Assembly (NCBI RefSeq): GCF_019925205.1
Contig: NC_083560.1
Span: 22,649,145-22,713,144 of the forward strand
Origin: Metopolophium dirhodum
Lineage: Eukaryota > Arthropoda > Insecta > Hemiptera > Aphididae
Length of the DNA: 64,000 bases
Direction of reading: 5' to 3'
Position numbers and translations under genes: made by a program. Of the stretch, positions 23,940 to 36,689 are shown in pieces (the first letter of the stretch is position 1; the number at the start of each line of letters is the position of its first letter). A model generated the notes under the pieces. The model ran no database searches. It saw only the letters and a program-made list of their open reading frames with translations, and had not been told where the DNA came from.

Positions 23940-24354
23940 TTGCATTTTTTAAATCGGACCTTAATTTTTGTCAGGTGCATAATATCATCTATATCACGTC
24001 CATAAATATTGATTTTGAATATTTTAATTTAATGATTAAATGGCATAATATTATGTTCAATTATTATTATGTATGATGTGGGTGATTGGTGGTGACTGGC
24101 GTGTTTAGTACCTACCGATACTAAACATAGGCGTGCGCACGGGTAGGGCTGATTGGGCTTTAGCCCCACCCGAGATTTTTTATACGTTGTGGGTTGGTAC
24201 CTTATGAAGATATGACTAAAAGTAGGTATAGTCCTTTTAGTTTTTAAACGTTTATGTTTACCCGAGAGACTATACAGGCCGATTCATTTAAAATTAAACA
24301 CTCGATATGTAAAAATAGAATTTAGTGCGAGTAGTTTATGCGTTATAAGTATTT

Positions 24355-24425
24355 AAAGTTTAGATGAGCGGAGTGAAGTGGTACGGGGTTAGTCCGCGAA
24401 ATGTATATCCACTACTCCGCTCCAG
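24355..24425. repeat. Foldback-like AGCGGAGT motif, mate at 57120-57210
   Basis: GAGCGGAGTGAAGTGGTACGG and CACTACTCCGCTCC are imperfect inverted arms around GTCCGCGAAATGTATATC. The same arms and spacer recur in inverse orientation at 57120-57210, together with the flanking AAGTTTAGA/TCTAAACTT. The piece lies within the block absent from copy B. Confidence 0.55.
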
Positions 24426-25808
24426 AAACCAACATAAGGCCACTTAGAAGTTTGTAGTGAAAATGTCTATAATTTTTTTCTTGTGTAACCATGACAAGGG
24501 GGTGGGTGATCAGATTGAATTTAACTAACCTGACTCAGAGGTCTGCTCACGCGACACGCCCATGCTATTTATAATCTATTCTGTGGCAGTGTGGTGCCTA
24601 TTATACCAGTACACACATAAATGATAATTTACTACATACGCGAGCAGTAACTGCAAGGAACGATCGAATCACCTAAAGACAACTCCTTAAATATGACACT
24701 TTTGCAGGGGCCTTAAGTATACCTAAGTATAAATAGGTACTTAGATTATGAATCAGTATACAGTACGTCATTTTTCGATAATGAATGCATCATTGTACGT
24801 ATGCATGGGGTGGGTTTTTGGTCAACTTACAATTTCTTATTTCTTTGTTAAAAGTGTCTTAAATTTTAAAATTATAAGTATTATTTGAAAATTTGTCCAA
24901 TCTTGACAATCTTGCAATAGATACCTATCTATAATATAATTATTATCTATGTGTATTATACACCACAACTTATGATAGAGTATAAAATACGATGATATAC
25001 ATAATTATAACTCATATTTTGAAGAATCGTCTTTGGATATAGCATTCTTTTAATATCAATACAATTTTCTTTTATTTAAAATTAATCTATATTGGGAACC
25101 CGAAATGGCAACCCTTTATATGTCCCTATATATAATATATATCTAAACAAAAAAAAATTCAATTTTCGTGACCCAAAACTAAATTCATGTGTGTCTCACC
25201 CTATAGCAACCTATACAGGGGTTGAAAAGATGCTTAAAACAACCAGAGTCTCAAGAAACCTATTGATATAACCTTGATTGCAATCAATCTAGTAGTTTCT
25301 AAGATTAGCTATTAATGGAAAACTCATTTCGATAAGTTAAAACCTGTACTTTTACTTATTTCCTACCAACCTATTATAAATTCAAAAATATAGATAGGTA
25401 TATTCTATTATATAATAAAAATTGCAATACTTGCTTGCTTCTATTGATTATTTATTAATAATGGCTTCAGCCGGCAGTATGGTTTGATTTGTTGAATTAT
25501 TTTCATCCACGAATATACTCACATTTTAACAGAGTAAAATTTATTATTGAATAATGTCATAACAAATCAAAACTAAACAATTTTGGTTGCCAAGTGAAAA
25601 CATAATAATATTTCTTATATTATGCACTTGCCTCGTTGCCAGGGCAAAGATTTGTGCTTTGTTTTTAAATGTAAACCATCGATGGGCGATTAATACGTCG
25701 TAACTCAAAAAACTATGTGAGTCGGTCTAAATCACAGGTATCTATACTACGGTAGTAGGAAAAAAATCTAACCGAAAAATAACCCAGGAAAACAACAAAA
25801 ATCTAACG

Positions 25809-28090
25809 GAAAGAGAAAAATAAATCAGGACAATTGGAAAAAGAAAAAAGGAGTCAAGGAAAACAATATACAACACCAAAAGCAGTGATTGTTATGACTT
25901 CCGTTGTATAGAATATAATTATATATGTTAGAATCATAATTATAATCGGCCCCATAAGACACAAGATCATGTCATTATCGTGGACCACAATATTAATTAA
26001 TTTCCTGCTGAATCTTACAATTTTTCTAGGAATAATAACTCAAATAGAAAGTATCTATATAGCATACATCAATTATTTTTATTATACAGTGAAAAATGTG
26101 ATGAAAAAAACAAACCTGAATGTTACAAGGTAAAGAAGGAAACATTTAAAAATACATTTTGAACACAATTTAATATTGTTTTCAGAAATCCACAAAGTGA
26201 TACTTGTAGTAAATGTGAAAATGCTGAACATATTAATTTACATAAAATTGCATTTGAAATACAAAATATATACTTAGGGCATAAGTTTTAGAAAATCCTA
26301 GCACATGTTTCATAGCAATGAGCTTGCAACAAACAATGCCATTGCCTAAAATGTTAACTTCAAAAACATTTTATCTTCGACAAATTTGGTTTTACAATTG
26401 TGGAATACCTACATAAAATAATAATAATAAACAACAATAATTAAAGCAGAAAATGAACAAAGACCATTTTTGTTTAGTTGGACTGAAAAAGTCGCGGGTA
26501 AAGGTAGAAATGAAGTCTGAAGCGGTTTAATGTATATTTCTCAAATTACTAAGTCAACATTTCAACAGAACATCAACATTATCATGTTACAAACTTAAAT
26601 CAAACATATTAGGCACAGTAGCATATTATCGATTATTAAATATCAATTATACATAATATATAAAAATAAAAAATGTATTCAATATGCAGACATACAGTGA
26701 AAAGGAAAAAAAGGAAATTTTATTATAAATATAAATAATTAACTACTTAAATAAAAATAAAAATACAGTTATTAAACTAATCGTCGGATTATATTATATT
26801 AATTATATATAGGTAGAACTCAGGACATGTTCAAAATTATAGTTCTTGTAAAAGCCAATTAGAAATACTTAATTATTTTATGATTCGATTTGTGTCTTGT
26901 TATTAAAATATAATAAATAATAAATAATGTCTACCGATACAAAACTATCTTGTACAATTTGCATTTGAACATTTTTGCATTTTTTAAATCGGACCTTAAT
27001 TTTTGTCAGGTGCATAATATCATCTATATCACGTCCATAAATATTGATTTTGAATATTTTAATTTAATGACTAAATGGCATAACATTATGTTCAATTATT
27101 ATTATTATGTATGATGTGGGTGATTGGTGGGGACTGGCGAGTTTAGTAACTACCGATACTAAATATAGGCGTGCGCACGGGTAGGGCTGATTGGGCTTTA
27201 GCCTCACCTGAGATTGTTTTATACGTTGTGGGTTGGTACCTTATGATAGATACCTATCTATAATACAATTATTATCTATGTTTATTACACCACAACTTTT
27301 GATAGAGTATAAAGTAGCTGATAATATAAACTAACGATAAAATACGATGATATACCTAATTATAACTCTTTGACGACTCGTCTTTGGATATAGCATTCTT
27401 TTAATATCTTTTAATATCAATACAATTTTCTTTTATTTAAAATTAATCTATATTGGGAACCCGAAATGGCAACCCTTTATATGTCCCTATATAATATATA
27501 TCTAAACAAAAAAAAATTCAATTTTCGTGACCCAAAACTAAATTCATGTGTGTCTCACCCTATAGCAACCTATACAGGGGTTGAAAAGAAGCTTAAAACA
27601 ACCACAGAGTCTCAAGAAATTTATCGATATAACCTTGATTGCAATCAGTCCAGTAGTTTCTAAGATTAGCTATTAATGAAAAACTCATTTCGATAAGTTA
27701 AAACCTGTACTTTTACTTATTTCCTACCAACCAACTATAAATTCAAAAATTTAGATATATTATATTATATAAAAAAATTGCAATATTTGCTTACTTCTAT
27801 TGATTCTTTATTAATAATGGCTTCAGCCGGCAGTATGGTTTGATTTGTTAAATTATTTTCATCCACGAATATAATCACATTTTAACAGAGTAAAATTTAC
27901 TATTGAATAATGTCATAACAAATCAAAACTAAACAATTTTGGTTGCCAAGTGAAAACATAATAATATTTCTTATATTATGCATACTAGCTGTCCCACCCG
28001 GGCACTTGCCTCGTTGCCAGGGCAAAGATTTTTGCTTTGTTTTTAAATGTAAACCATCGATGGGCGATTAATACGTCATCGTAACTCAAA
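25809..28090 (+). repeat. Large repeat unit, copy B (lacks inserts)
   Basis: Starts inside the first exon-like piece of the unit and matches A/C to about 28090. It lacks the 721-bp inverted-repeat element and a block of about 0.7 kb (join near 27245). It has about 28 bp extra near 27310 and 20 bp extra near 27985 (ACTAGCTGTCCCACCCGG). The transposase-like remnant is at 25814-26291, with the DTCSKC piece preserved. Confidence 0.8.
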
Positions 28091-28097
28091 ATACTCA

Positions 28098-28860
28098 AAT
28101 AAGTATAAAAATGACACTTAAAATTTGCCCCGCGAAATTTTTTTGAATAAATATATGGCCTGTAGGTAATTTGAGTTTGAGATCACTGATTTAGAGCTAT
28201 ATAATATATTGTATTTGGATATGCCACGCCGTCGTCGACGACCTTTCATTTTTGCCCAGATATTGCAATTTTTATTTTGAATTTTATTGCATTTTTCATT
28301 TTTCGATAATTCTTTAGCATTTTTTGGTCATATTTAATTAGTTTTAATACATATTTGACGTTTGCATATCCGGTACGACCTCAGTAGCGGATTTGATTCG
28401 TCTTCTAAGGCCTAAGAAAAATTATACTTTTAACTATTTGCCCACTTAGGCCTATACAGAGGGAAATAAATGTATCCAAAAGTAATATTTTTAGGCCGTG
28501 ATTACAATTTATAATATACAATTAATTGAACTTCTAATTAAATTTGCATCTAATTTTCATTTTTTTTTTTTTTAAATAAATGTTTAGTAAATTATTTTGA
28601 ATGCATTTTTTGGTTTAACATTTAAGTACCTAGGTGTACCTTAATAAAACATTGCATTGAAAAAATGATTTAATTTGTCCATGTTTAAGGTCTATATTGC
28701 GGTAAAATACATTTTTTATGGACATTCTTAGCCATTTTTTCGAGCATTTTTGGACGTATTTTACATTATTTAAATTCGGGCCTAGTCATGATATTTTAAA
28801 AATATGTCGATAATAATAATGTATTGACGGTCGACGTATTCCAGGTCCCTGCAATGTAAA
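28098..28860 (+). repeat. Dispersed repeat family D, copy 1
   Basis: Related copies lie at about 30080-30690 and 61595-62169, with a fragment at 29085-29155. Shared blocks are AATGACACTTAAAATTTGCCCC, GCCGTCGTCGACGACCTTT, AGTAGCGGATTTGATTCGTC, AAATTCGGGCCTAGTCATG and TATTGACGGTCGACGTATTC, in that order, with different blocks missing in each copy. Iterated GCATTTTT strings suggest a hAT-like origin, supported by the transposase scrap just downstream. Confidence 0.7.
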
Positions 28861-28975
28861 ATTGGTTAAGAAAAATTTAAATGTGTCTTAGATAAAAAAT
28901 GAAGGATTTACAATTTTATAACTATTGAAACTTACTCTGAAGATTAAAATGTTTATTCAGATTTAATGCCAATTT

Positions 28976-29055
28976 TTTTAAAATATTTTAAATATGCACA
29001 AATAACAAGTGTAGATGCATCAAAATGCTGAGCGTACTTTTTCATTATATAAGCA
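28976..29055 (+). pseudogene. Decayed hAT transposase C-terminal scrap
   Basis: Reads KYAQITSVDAS, then, after a frame change, AERTFSLYKHTLS. These are clearly related to the KYAPITSVDVERSFSSYKYLL segment at 9230-9300 and so to the hAT dimerisation domain. Only about 27 codons are recognisable and the frame is broken. Its location within family D repeats suggests that family D derives from a hAT element. Confidence 0.65.
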
Positions 29056-29155
29056 TACTTTAAGTAATAATTGCTATATATTTAGATCTATATAATATAT
29101 AGTATTTGGATATCCCCCACCGTCGTCGACGACCTTTTATTTTTGCCCAGATCAA

Positions 29156-30080
29156 TCCGACTTCGGATTCCACTTTATATGTCGACGAGGGACTCGATTT
29201 ATTTAACTCGTTAGTAATTCTGACTATTGCTGGTACTTATGCAATTTTTTTAGGTCCGTGGCTTTAATCCGGTTGACTTCTTTTTCTTTCCGACTCCTTT
29301 TTCGTTGAAGTTTTCTTCGCCGGTTTACCGATAGTTTTTCTGAAAAATCTATACTACCATACGAGATATATTGGTCACTGCTCAGTAATGTCTCCGTCTG
29401 CTCCCCTCACGTCACTCGTACATTCTTACAAGATTTATGTCGCTTATTAACTATTATGACGTGGTCAATTTGGCTTTTGTTTATCGTGTCTTGAGATACC
29501 CATGTTTGTCTGTGATTATATTATTTTCTCGGAAAGAAGGTATTGCTTATATTATGCGAGATCCTTTGAAACTGCAAAGTTTATCGCCCGTGTACCATAT
29601 TGTCATAAGAAATTAAATTATGAATATAATATAATATTATAATAACATAATTGTAATAATTGCTATAGAACTAAAGACCGGATTTAATGGATACTGCAAA
29701 TTTTTATCGATAACAGGTTAATTAATCAAATATAATATGTACACCAATGGGACTAATCACAGTAAGTATATTCCTATTTAATCATGCGCATTTTAATTTT
29801 CGAGATTTTCAATTTTTGCAAATTTTGTATACTTTGCGTGATAAAATATACAAATTATTATGTCTTAGGTAATTTTATGACAAAAATATATAACTACGAC
29901 TTAAATTTTCACATTATTTGGTTTTTTCTAATAGCGTTCTAAAGATACGGTATCTTACACCCAGACGATCGTCATGATTAGAGTCGGATTTCAATTCAAA
30001 GTGCATCTTTTTTTGGGTTATATTAGACAATTCCTTCCAAGTACATAATTTGTTTCATGAAACTGATACTTCAACAGTAA
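29156..30080. other. Spacer, no gene seen
   Basis: Unremarkable AT-rich sequence after a short family D fragment. I see no convincing frame, inverted repeat or motif array. Confidence 0.4.
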
Positions 30081-30690
30081 CATTTTTATTTTGCATTTTA
30101 TTGCATTTTTTGATAATTTTTCAGCATTTCTTTCATATTTTGTTAGTTTTAATGCATATTTGACATTTGTGAATCCGGTACTACTTCAGTAGCGGATTTG
30201 ATTCGTCTTCTAAGCCCTAAGAAAAATTATACTTTTAACTATTTGCCCACTTAAGCTTATACAGAGGGAAATATATATATCCAACAGTAATATTTTTAGG
30301 CTGTGATTACAATTTATAATATACACTTTGAACTTCGAATCAAATTATCATCTAAATTCCGTTTTTTTTTTGAAAATAAATAAATGTTTAGTAAATTATT
30401 TTGATTGCATTTTTCGTTTTAAATTAAGTATCTAGGTGTAACTTAATAATACATTGCGTTGAAAAAATGATTTAATTTGTCCATTTTGAAGTTCTTTATT
30501 GCGGTAAAATACATTTTTAGCCATTTTTTCGAGCATTTTTCGTCGATTTTTAGATTATTTAAATTCGGGCCTAGTCATGATATTTTATTAATATGTCGAT
30601 AATAATAATGTATTGACGGTCGACGTATTCCAGGTCCCCACAATATAAAATTGGTTAAGATAAATTTAAATGTGTCTAATATAAATAAAC
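30080..30690 (+). repeat. Dispersed repeat family D, copy 2
   Basis: Matches 28255-28880 in order (AGTAGCGGATTTGATTCGTC, then TAAATTCGGGCCTAGTCATG, then TTGACGGTCGACGTATTCC and AAAATTGGTTAAGA), with about 10 percent differences by eye. It ends in AACCTAACCTAACC-type sequence. Confidence 0.7.
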
Positions 30691-30714
30691 CTAACCTAAC
30701 CTTACTTGGAGTCG

Positions 30715-32870
30715 GAATTTGTATACAAACTCTGTTGTACAGTAAGTGTTAAAGTGTTTTGAAGTGCAATGCTATAATATCATTGTATACGAAAAACGGT
30801 TCTGAGCGGAGAAGATTTGACATCAAAGTATATTTTATTTTATTATTATTAACAATATGGTACCTACCTAGCCAGTAAGTTGAGTTAATATTATTTGTAT
30901 ATAATAATAATCTTTAAAAGTTTCAAGTACGAACGAATAATATTTTTAAAATATAACACAAAACTTTAATCGTTCTTCTTCATTTAAATATCTAATTTCG
31001 TCCAAATTTGAATATAAAATAATTATAAGCAAAAACTCTTTTTTAAATTTTACAGATTTTTTTGTTATACACAAAAAAAATACTTACGTAAAATCTTGTC
31101 TTAAATTTTTAATCTTTAGTTAGAAAGGTTGAAAATTTCATGAATTTTTAATTTTTAAATTTGATAAATGTTGTCAACAATTTAACTTTAAATGCTCATA
31201 AAATAAATTGTGCGTGTTATGTATTTTAATATTTTTCAACTGCCATTGTGCCTCGTATTTAATTGTCACGCTTTACGACCCAACAAATAAAATTGTATTG
31301 AAGTATATCGAAAAAATAACTAAAAAAGTCGTATAAGTGGGTGTCACTCTGCTGTACAGTAGGTTACTATGGGGTCACTGTAATGATATTAAGTGTGAAT
31401 TAAATTATATAATATCAATGTGTTTATACGAAAAACGATACTGAGCAGAGACGGTTTGTCAGCCTAGGATATTTTATATTATTAATATTTTATTAATACG
31501 CTGTAGCCGATAAGTTTAATTAATATTATTTGCATATTATCATATTCCAATAATTGTGTACAATAATATACCTACTTGAGAACTTTCAAGTACCTACGAA
31601 TAACATTTTTAAAACACAAGGAATCAACTAAAATTGTTATACTTGGTTACCTATTTAATATGTAATTTTTTCCACATTATAACTTAATTAAATATTTATA
31701 TAAAAATTACGTGGAATCATTGTTTAAATTTTTAATACTTAATTAGCTATACAATTAAAAAATTTACTTAATAATTTGTACACTTTCAATTAAAAAAAAT
31801 TTAACGTGAATGTGTTTTTTCAATATTTTTCATCTGCTGTTGTAACAATATATCAGGAGCCTTGTATTTAATTTTCAAGCTTTTTGACGCAATGAATACA
31901 ATTTTATTGATATTTATAGTAAAAAAAAAACTAAATAAATTGGAAACTGAAAATGTCCGTGAGCCGCTTTAAATTCCAAGTGTCTACCAAAACGGGTATT
32001 GGTTTTTGAATTAAAACAAAATAAGAAAATCGCTACACGAGAAATCAAGTGAATATCCAATATTGTGAAAATGTAAAAACTTTAAACGCTCATAAAATTT
32101 TAAGTTGATTTTCCTGTAGAGATTTAGTCTTTGATAAAGGTTGACAAAATTATGAGGAATCTTGTATTACATTTTTAAATCTTAAATGTAAATAGAAAAT
32201 GTTATGGTGTACAGAAAATGCTAATATAAACATCCAGTGTAAAGAATAACTAGTAATGTTGTACAAATTGTAATTTAAAATGTCTAGATAAAAAAATTGT
32301 GTGGATATATTTTTTAGTTTTTTTGGTTACAGTATGAACTACTTACGAGTAACTTTATTTTTAATTTTTAAGCTGTTCAATCAATTGAACAATTTTTATC
32401 ATTATTCGTAGAAAACTCGAAAATGTGCAATATGTATGAATATTTATCAATATTTTTTTAGTGTCTATTTTAGACTCCAAATATTTCCAAAATTACTCCA
32501 TGTGTGGAAAATGTTAAATAATATTTAAAAACTGGTGACCATTTCAAGTATATCTACGGTCATCTGTTTCTTAATTACAACCACTAAAAACGAAAATAGA
32601 TTTTGTCAAAAGCTAGTATTTTACATGCCCGTTTTTTCTTATTTTAGATTCCGAGCAGAGCAATGAATGTATTGATTTTACAAAGATGTGTGTTTTCTTT
32701 TTATAATTTTTCTTTTTTCTTTTTTTTGTTTCATTATTTTTATTTTTGTGTCTGTCATTACCTTTTAGGACAGAAAAAATTATAAAATTTTCTTCAACAG
32801 TTTATTTTCTGATAGGAAAGTGAATCCAGTTGATACTTTGGGGGGCCAACAGTTTCCCAGTTGTTTTCAA
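30715..32870 (+). repeat. Dispersed repeat family, two or more linked copies
   Basis: Two family ends occur (CGAAAAACGGTTCTGAGCGG at about 30790 and CGAAAAACGATACTGAGCAG at about 31430). An interior follows that repeats TTTAATATTTTTCAACTGC and ATATCAGGAGCC blocks, then the opposite end (GATTCCGAGCAGAGCAATGA at about 32650, then CTGTCATTACCTTTTAGGACAG). No coding sequence is evident. Confidence 0.65.
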
Positions 32871-33940
32871 AATCACCGTGTAAAACAAAAGAAAAATTGA
32901 AGAAAATCATGAATTTTTACGATCAAGCACGCTCACAAAGTATTGTGAAGACTAACATTTACAAAACCTTTTGCAATATACTTGACAAAATATTTATTTA
33001 CTACGAATAATTTAAACCATTTTAACATAAAAATGAAACATTTTAAATTTTAAACTTTATAAGTAATAGTTTAAAAGCACTTCTTATTGGTTAGGTTAAA
33101 ATCTGTGGTCAATATTTCCAAGTTTCAGGCTTAGAATAAATAATATTGATAATTATAACATGTATGAATCTAAATTAGGTATCCATTGCTAACTTTTAAT
33201 AGAAAAAGCTTTATGTAAAAGAACAATATTTAATTTACAACATAACAATATTATACATTTTTCCTCTTTAATATTTGTTACAATCAAAACTTAATATTTT
33301 GTACCTAGGTACGGAAAATATTCAATGAAACAAAAATGTGATTTTGTACTGTAAATTGTAATGTAATGATTATAACATCATAAAGAAATTAACTTTATCA
33401 TGGATTATAACTTATGGATTAAATGTATATTCTAAAATATCTATATTCTGAATTCTACATTTTATAAATTTCCAAAATAATAACAACCCGGTTGTCTATT
33501 TGATATCTTTAACTATAAAAATAAATTAGATAAAAAACAGTTTGTAACCAAATAGAATATAAATTTTCTTTTAAATTATTTTAATAAAAATGTAAAACAT
33601 AATTTTCAATCTGACTTGGGCTACATATTGTGGTATCACCCGTATTAGACAATACGCGGTAAACCAACTATCGCCTTACCCTCGTATTCTCTAGTTAATG
33701 ACACTCTCTAAAGTTAATTAGAATGGCACTGTTAACTCGTTGAGGTACGATGGTAGGCGCTTGTCAATTCTTAGTTCGTTCCTATCTAGTTGAAATGACT
33801 CAAAGATTACATATACCTTGGCACTATTCAGTTTAATAAAACTTCATTGACACATAGTACGTATATCCCGGCGCTGTTCCTATAAAAGGTAAGAACGTAC
33901 GAATGACTAAAATAATGTTTAACTCGGGTTTTCAGGTCGG
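32871..33940. other. Spacer, no gene seen
   Basis: AT-rich to 33600. From 33600 to 33940 base composition is more balanced, and the sequence continues, across the LINE insertion, into the LTR-like block at 36183-36420. Confidence 0.4.
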
Positions 33941-33950
33941 AAACACTTTT

Positions 33951-36182
33951 TTTTTTTTTTTTTTTTTTATTAGGAAAATAAGGCTTCGACATCACAGGTC
34001 ATTAGCCTAGCTTGAATTAAGAGTACAAGACAAAAAAAAATATTATAGCTTAATGACTACGGAAATGGTTTTTACATTGTTAAAGTTTGTTTATGAGGTG
34101 GATTTGAGTAAGAAAAGAGATAATTTTAATAATATTATTTTCGTTTAGTGCTTCATCCATATTCGGTGGTATAGCTAGATTTTTTCTTGCGTCCCTGTAC
34201 TTTGAGCAATCCTGGATGATATGTTGTATTGAGAGGTCGGCATGGCATTCGTCGCAGGTGGGAGGTGGGTTTTTGTTGATGAGAAAAGTGTGGGTTGTGA
34301 AGGAATGTCCGATTCTGCATCTTGTGATGGCAACTTCCTGGCGTCTGTTGAGGAAGTACGGTGGGTTCCACTTTTTTGTGTCTTTCTTGACTGATTTAAG
34401 CTTGTTGGTAGGCGGAATAGCATCCCAATGATTTTGCCATCTAGCATGTATTTTGCGTTTGATGGATAATTTAATGTCATTAGTCGGTAGGTCGGAAATT
34501 GTTGGGTGGAGGATAATTTTGGTTGCAAGGTCAGCTGCCTTGTCAGCCATTTCATTGCCAGTAATACCAATGTGTGATGGAACCCACATAAATTCGATGT
34601 TTTTAGTGGTCGATTTAAATATTATTTGGATATTTTGGGTAGTTTCGTTTGGGGGTAGTGGGTTTTGAAGGGCAAGTAAAGCACTGAGTGAATCACTTAA
34701 AATTAGAATGTGGTTTGAGTTGATAGTATTGGCTAATATGATAGCTTCATTAATGGCTTGAGATTCAGCCGAGAATATACAAGTTTCCGGTGGGAGCTTG
34801 TGAAGGAGTGTGATATTTTTTTGGATTATTGAAAATCCAACACCTTGAGTGGATTTAGAAGCATCAGTGTATATTTTTTCGAAGTGTGAATATTTGTCTT
34901 GGATAATTTCATAAAATTGCGAGGTGATAATATTGGGATTTGTGTCGTGTTTGTTAAGTTGTAGAAGCTCAGTATTGACTTTGATTTTCCAAAGCCAAGT
35001 GGGATGGTTTGGGTATGTGATTTTGTTTTTGACAGATGTGTGTATGGTGTGTTTATTGATTAGTTGGAAGAAGATGTCATGTATAGATAATACGGGGTTT
35101 TTTATTGGAAAAATTAAATTTGTGGTTTTGTCGTTAAAAAAGTTATTGTATCCCATGTGGTTTGGAGTGCTTTTTCTTTTTATTCCATAATTTAGGAGTT
35201 CTTTTTCGCGGAGAATTTCACAAATGGGTATTGGGGAGTTTTTAAGGTGGAATTGTATGTTTGCTCTAGGGTTAGTATGGAAGGTAATACATTCGCTTTT
35301 ACCAGTAGAGAATTTGAAGCCAGTTTTGTGAGACCAATCTTGGAGTATATTTAGTGCGTCTTGTAATATACCCACAGTTGTTTTGGTGTTTTGTCCGCTG
35401 CAGTAGATATGACAATCATCGGCGAATAGTAGATGTTTTGTTGGTTTCGGTATGTTTTTGAAAATGTCATTGATGGCCAATAAACACATTGTAACGCTAA
35501 TAACAGACCCTTGGGGTAGTCCATTTTCTGTTTGGTGGATTTTTGATAGTTCTGATAGGGCTCTGACTTGGATTTTGCGATTTTTTAGGAAATTTTGTAA
35601 GAATAGAAACATTTTGCCGTTTATGCCACTGTTTTGTATGATTTCGAGGACTCTATTCCTCCATACCATGTCATATGCTTTTTCTAAATCTAAAGATATT
35701 AGTATGAGGTGATGTTTTTTATTTTTAGCATTGCAGATATCCGTGTGGAGGGTGGAGAGTATGTCAATGGTAGTGTGGTTTTTGCGAAAGCCGCATTGTT
35801 CCTTAATTATTAGGTTAGATGTTTCTAAGTGCCAATTGACCATATAAAAAGTTTATTGACCATTTTTTCCATGGTTTTTGCTATTGTATTAATAAGTGAA
35901 ATAGGTCTATAATTGATAATATCAAATTTGTTTTTATTGGGTTTAGGGATCGGTATTATAATCGAATTGTGCCATTGATCAGGGTATATACCTCTGATCG
36001 AAATAATATTAAATATTTGGAGAAGAATATCATGACCTATTGTGGGTAGGTTTTGGATAAACGAAAAAGGAATCCCATCGGGACCGGGGCTTTTGCTTTT
36101 ACATCCGGATAAGGCAGTATAGAGTTCATTTCGACTAAAGGGCATATTAAGGTGGTTATCTTCTTCGTGGAAGTTGATTTCT
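33951..36182 (-). mobile_element. 5'-truncated non-LTR retrotransposon with RNase H (I-like)
   Basis: On the minus strand this runs from the RT domain to a poly-A tail (T run at 33947-33968). It is bounded by the direct repeat AAACACTTTT at 33941-33950 and 36183-36192, a 10-bp target duplication that partly overlaps the T run. The 5' truncation at 36182 is abrupt, in the middle of the RT region. It interrupts an LTR-like sequence, so it is younger than that. Confidence 0.88.
34080..36175 (-). pseudogene. ORF2 remnant: reverse transcriptase, RNase H, C-terminal CCHC
   Basis: The upstream segment (36175-35825) has SPGPDGIPFSFI and NYRPISLI, RT motifs. A frame break with a duplicated ATTGACCAT (near 35834 and 35853) precedes the 587-codon frame 35843-34080. 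That frame carries GFRKNHTT, LDLEKAYD (residue 51), GLPQGSV (108) and FADD (140). It then has RNase H with YTDAS (D327), E360, SDS (D384), and SHIGITGNEMADKAAD (D434), and finally CX2CX8HX4C. The RT thumb is unusually short: about 120 residues that relatives have seem missing between IPICEI and LREKELLNYGIK with frame kept. RNase H points to I/Nimb-type elements rather than jockey. Inactive. Confidence 0.88.
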
Positions 36183-36430
36183 AAACACTTTTATTGTATT
36201 AAAAACAAACATAAATAAAACACTTAGCAAATTCAGATCGCCTAGCCCGTACTACGATCGGCGTTTCACACGCACGTCGTAGCTACGTCCTCGCCGAATC
36301 ACTCAGCGACAACGGGGGGCTCGTGCCTGCGCGTACGGCGGTATATATAGAAAATATTATCGTCGCCTCAGCACATTATTGCTTCGCTGGCCTGACCTAT
36401 GTCAATAATTTACAATTTAAAATATTCCCA
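36183..36430 (-). promoter_or_regulatory. LTR-like promoter and poly-A block
   Basis: On the minus strand, TCTATATATACCGCC (TATA-like, near 36343-36352) is followed by a GC-rich stretch. About 150 bp later comes ATACAATAAAAGTG (poly-A signal, near 36190-36200). This order resembles U3-R of an LTR. No TG...CA ends or primer-binding site were found, and the LINE insertion splits the block from 33600-33940. Confidence 0.3.
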
Positions 36431-36689
36431 CCTATATTACATATATATAAAATAATATTATTTTGACGACTGTCTGCAATATACGACAATATCAATAGGA
36501 TAGTATTTTTATTTTGATTATTTAATTATGTTGTACTTTTGTACTATCAAGTTAATCAAGAAAATTAATACTTGTATACTTGTATTTAAAAAGCAAACAC
36601 AAATAACAAATTATACGTCCGGGAATAACCCCCCCCCCCCCCCCCCCACACAGATCCGAGCCTGACACGAACTACTACACAGTAGTTCA

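Larger units (their letters stand above)
21940..25813 (+). repeat. Large repeat unit, copy A
   Basis: A 3.87-kb unit repeated as copy C (51485-55357) and, in a shorter form, as copy B (25809-28090). From about 22700 onward A and C look base-for-base identical wherever I compared them. Upstream of that, from 22068 to about 22715, A is identical to B instead. Contains transposase-exon remnants (21979-22551), an inserted 721-bp inverted-repeat element (23219-23939) and a 0.7-kb block (about 24208-24918) missing from B. The 3' end joins copy B directly at a GAAAG microhomology (25809-25813). Confidence 0.85.
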
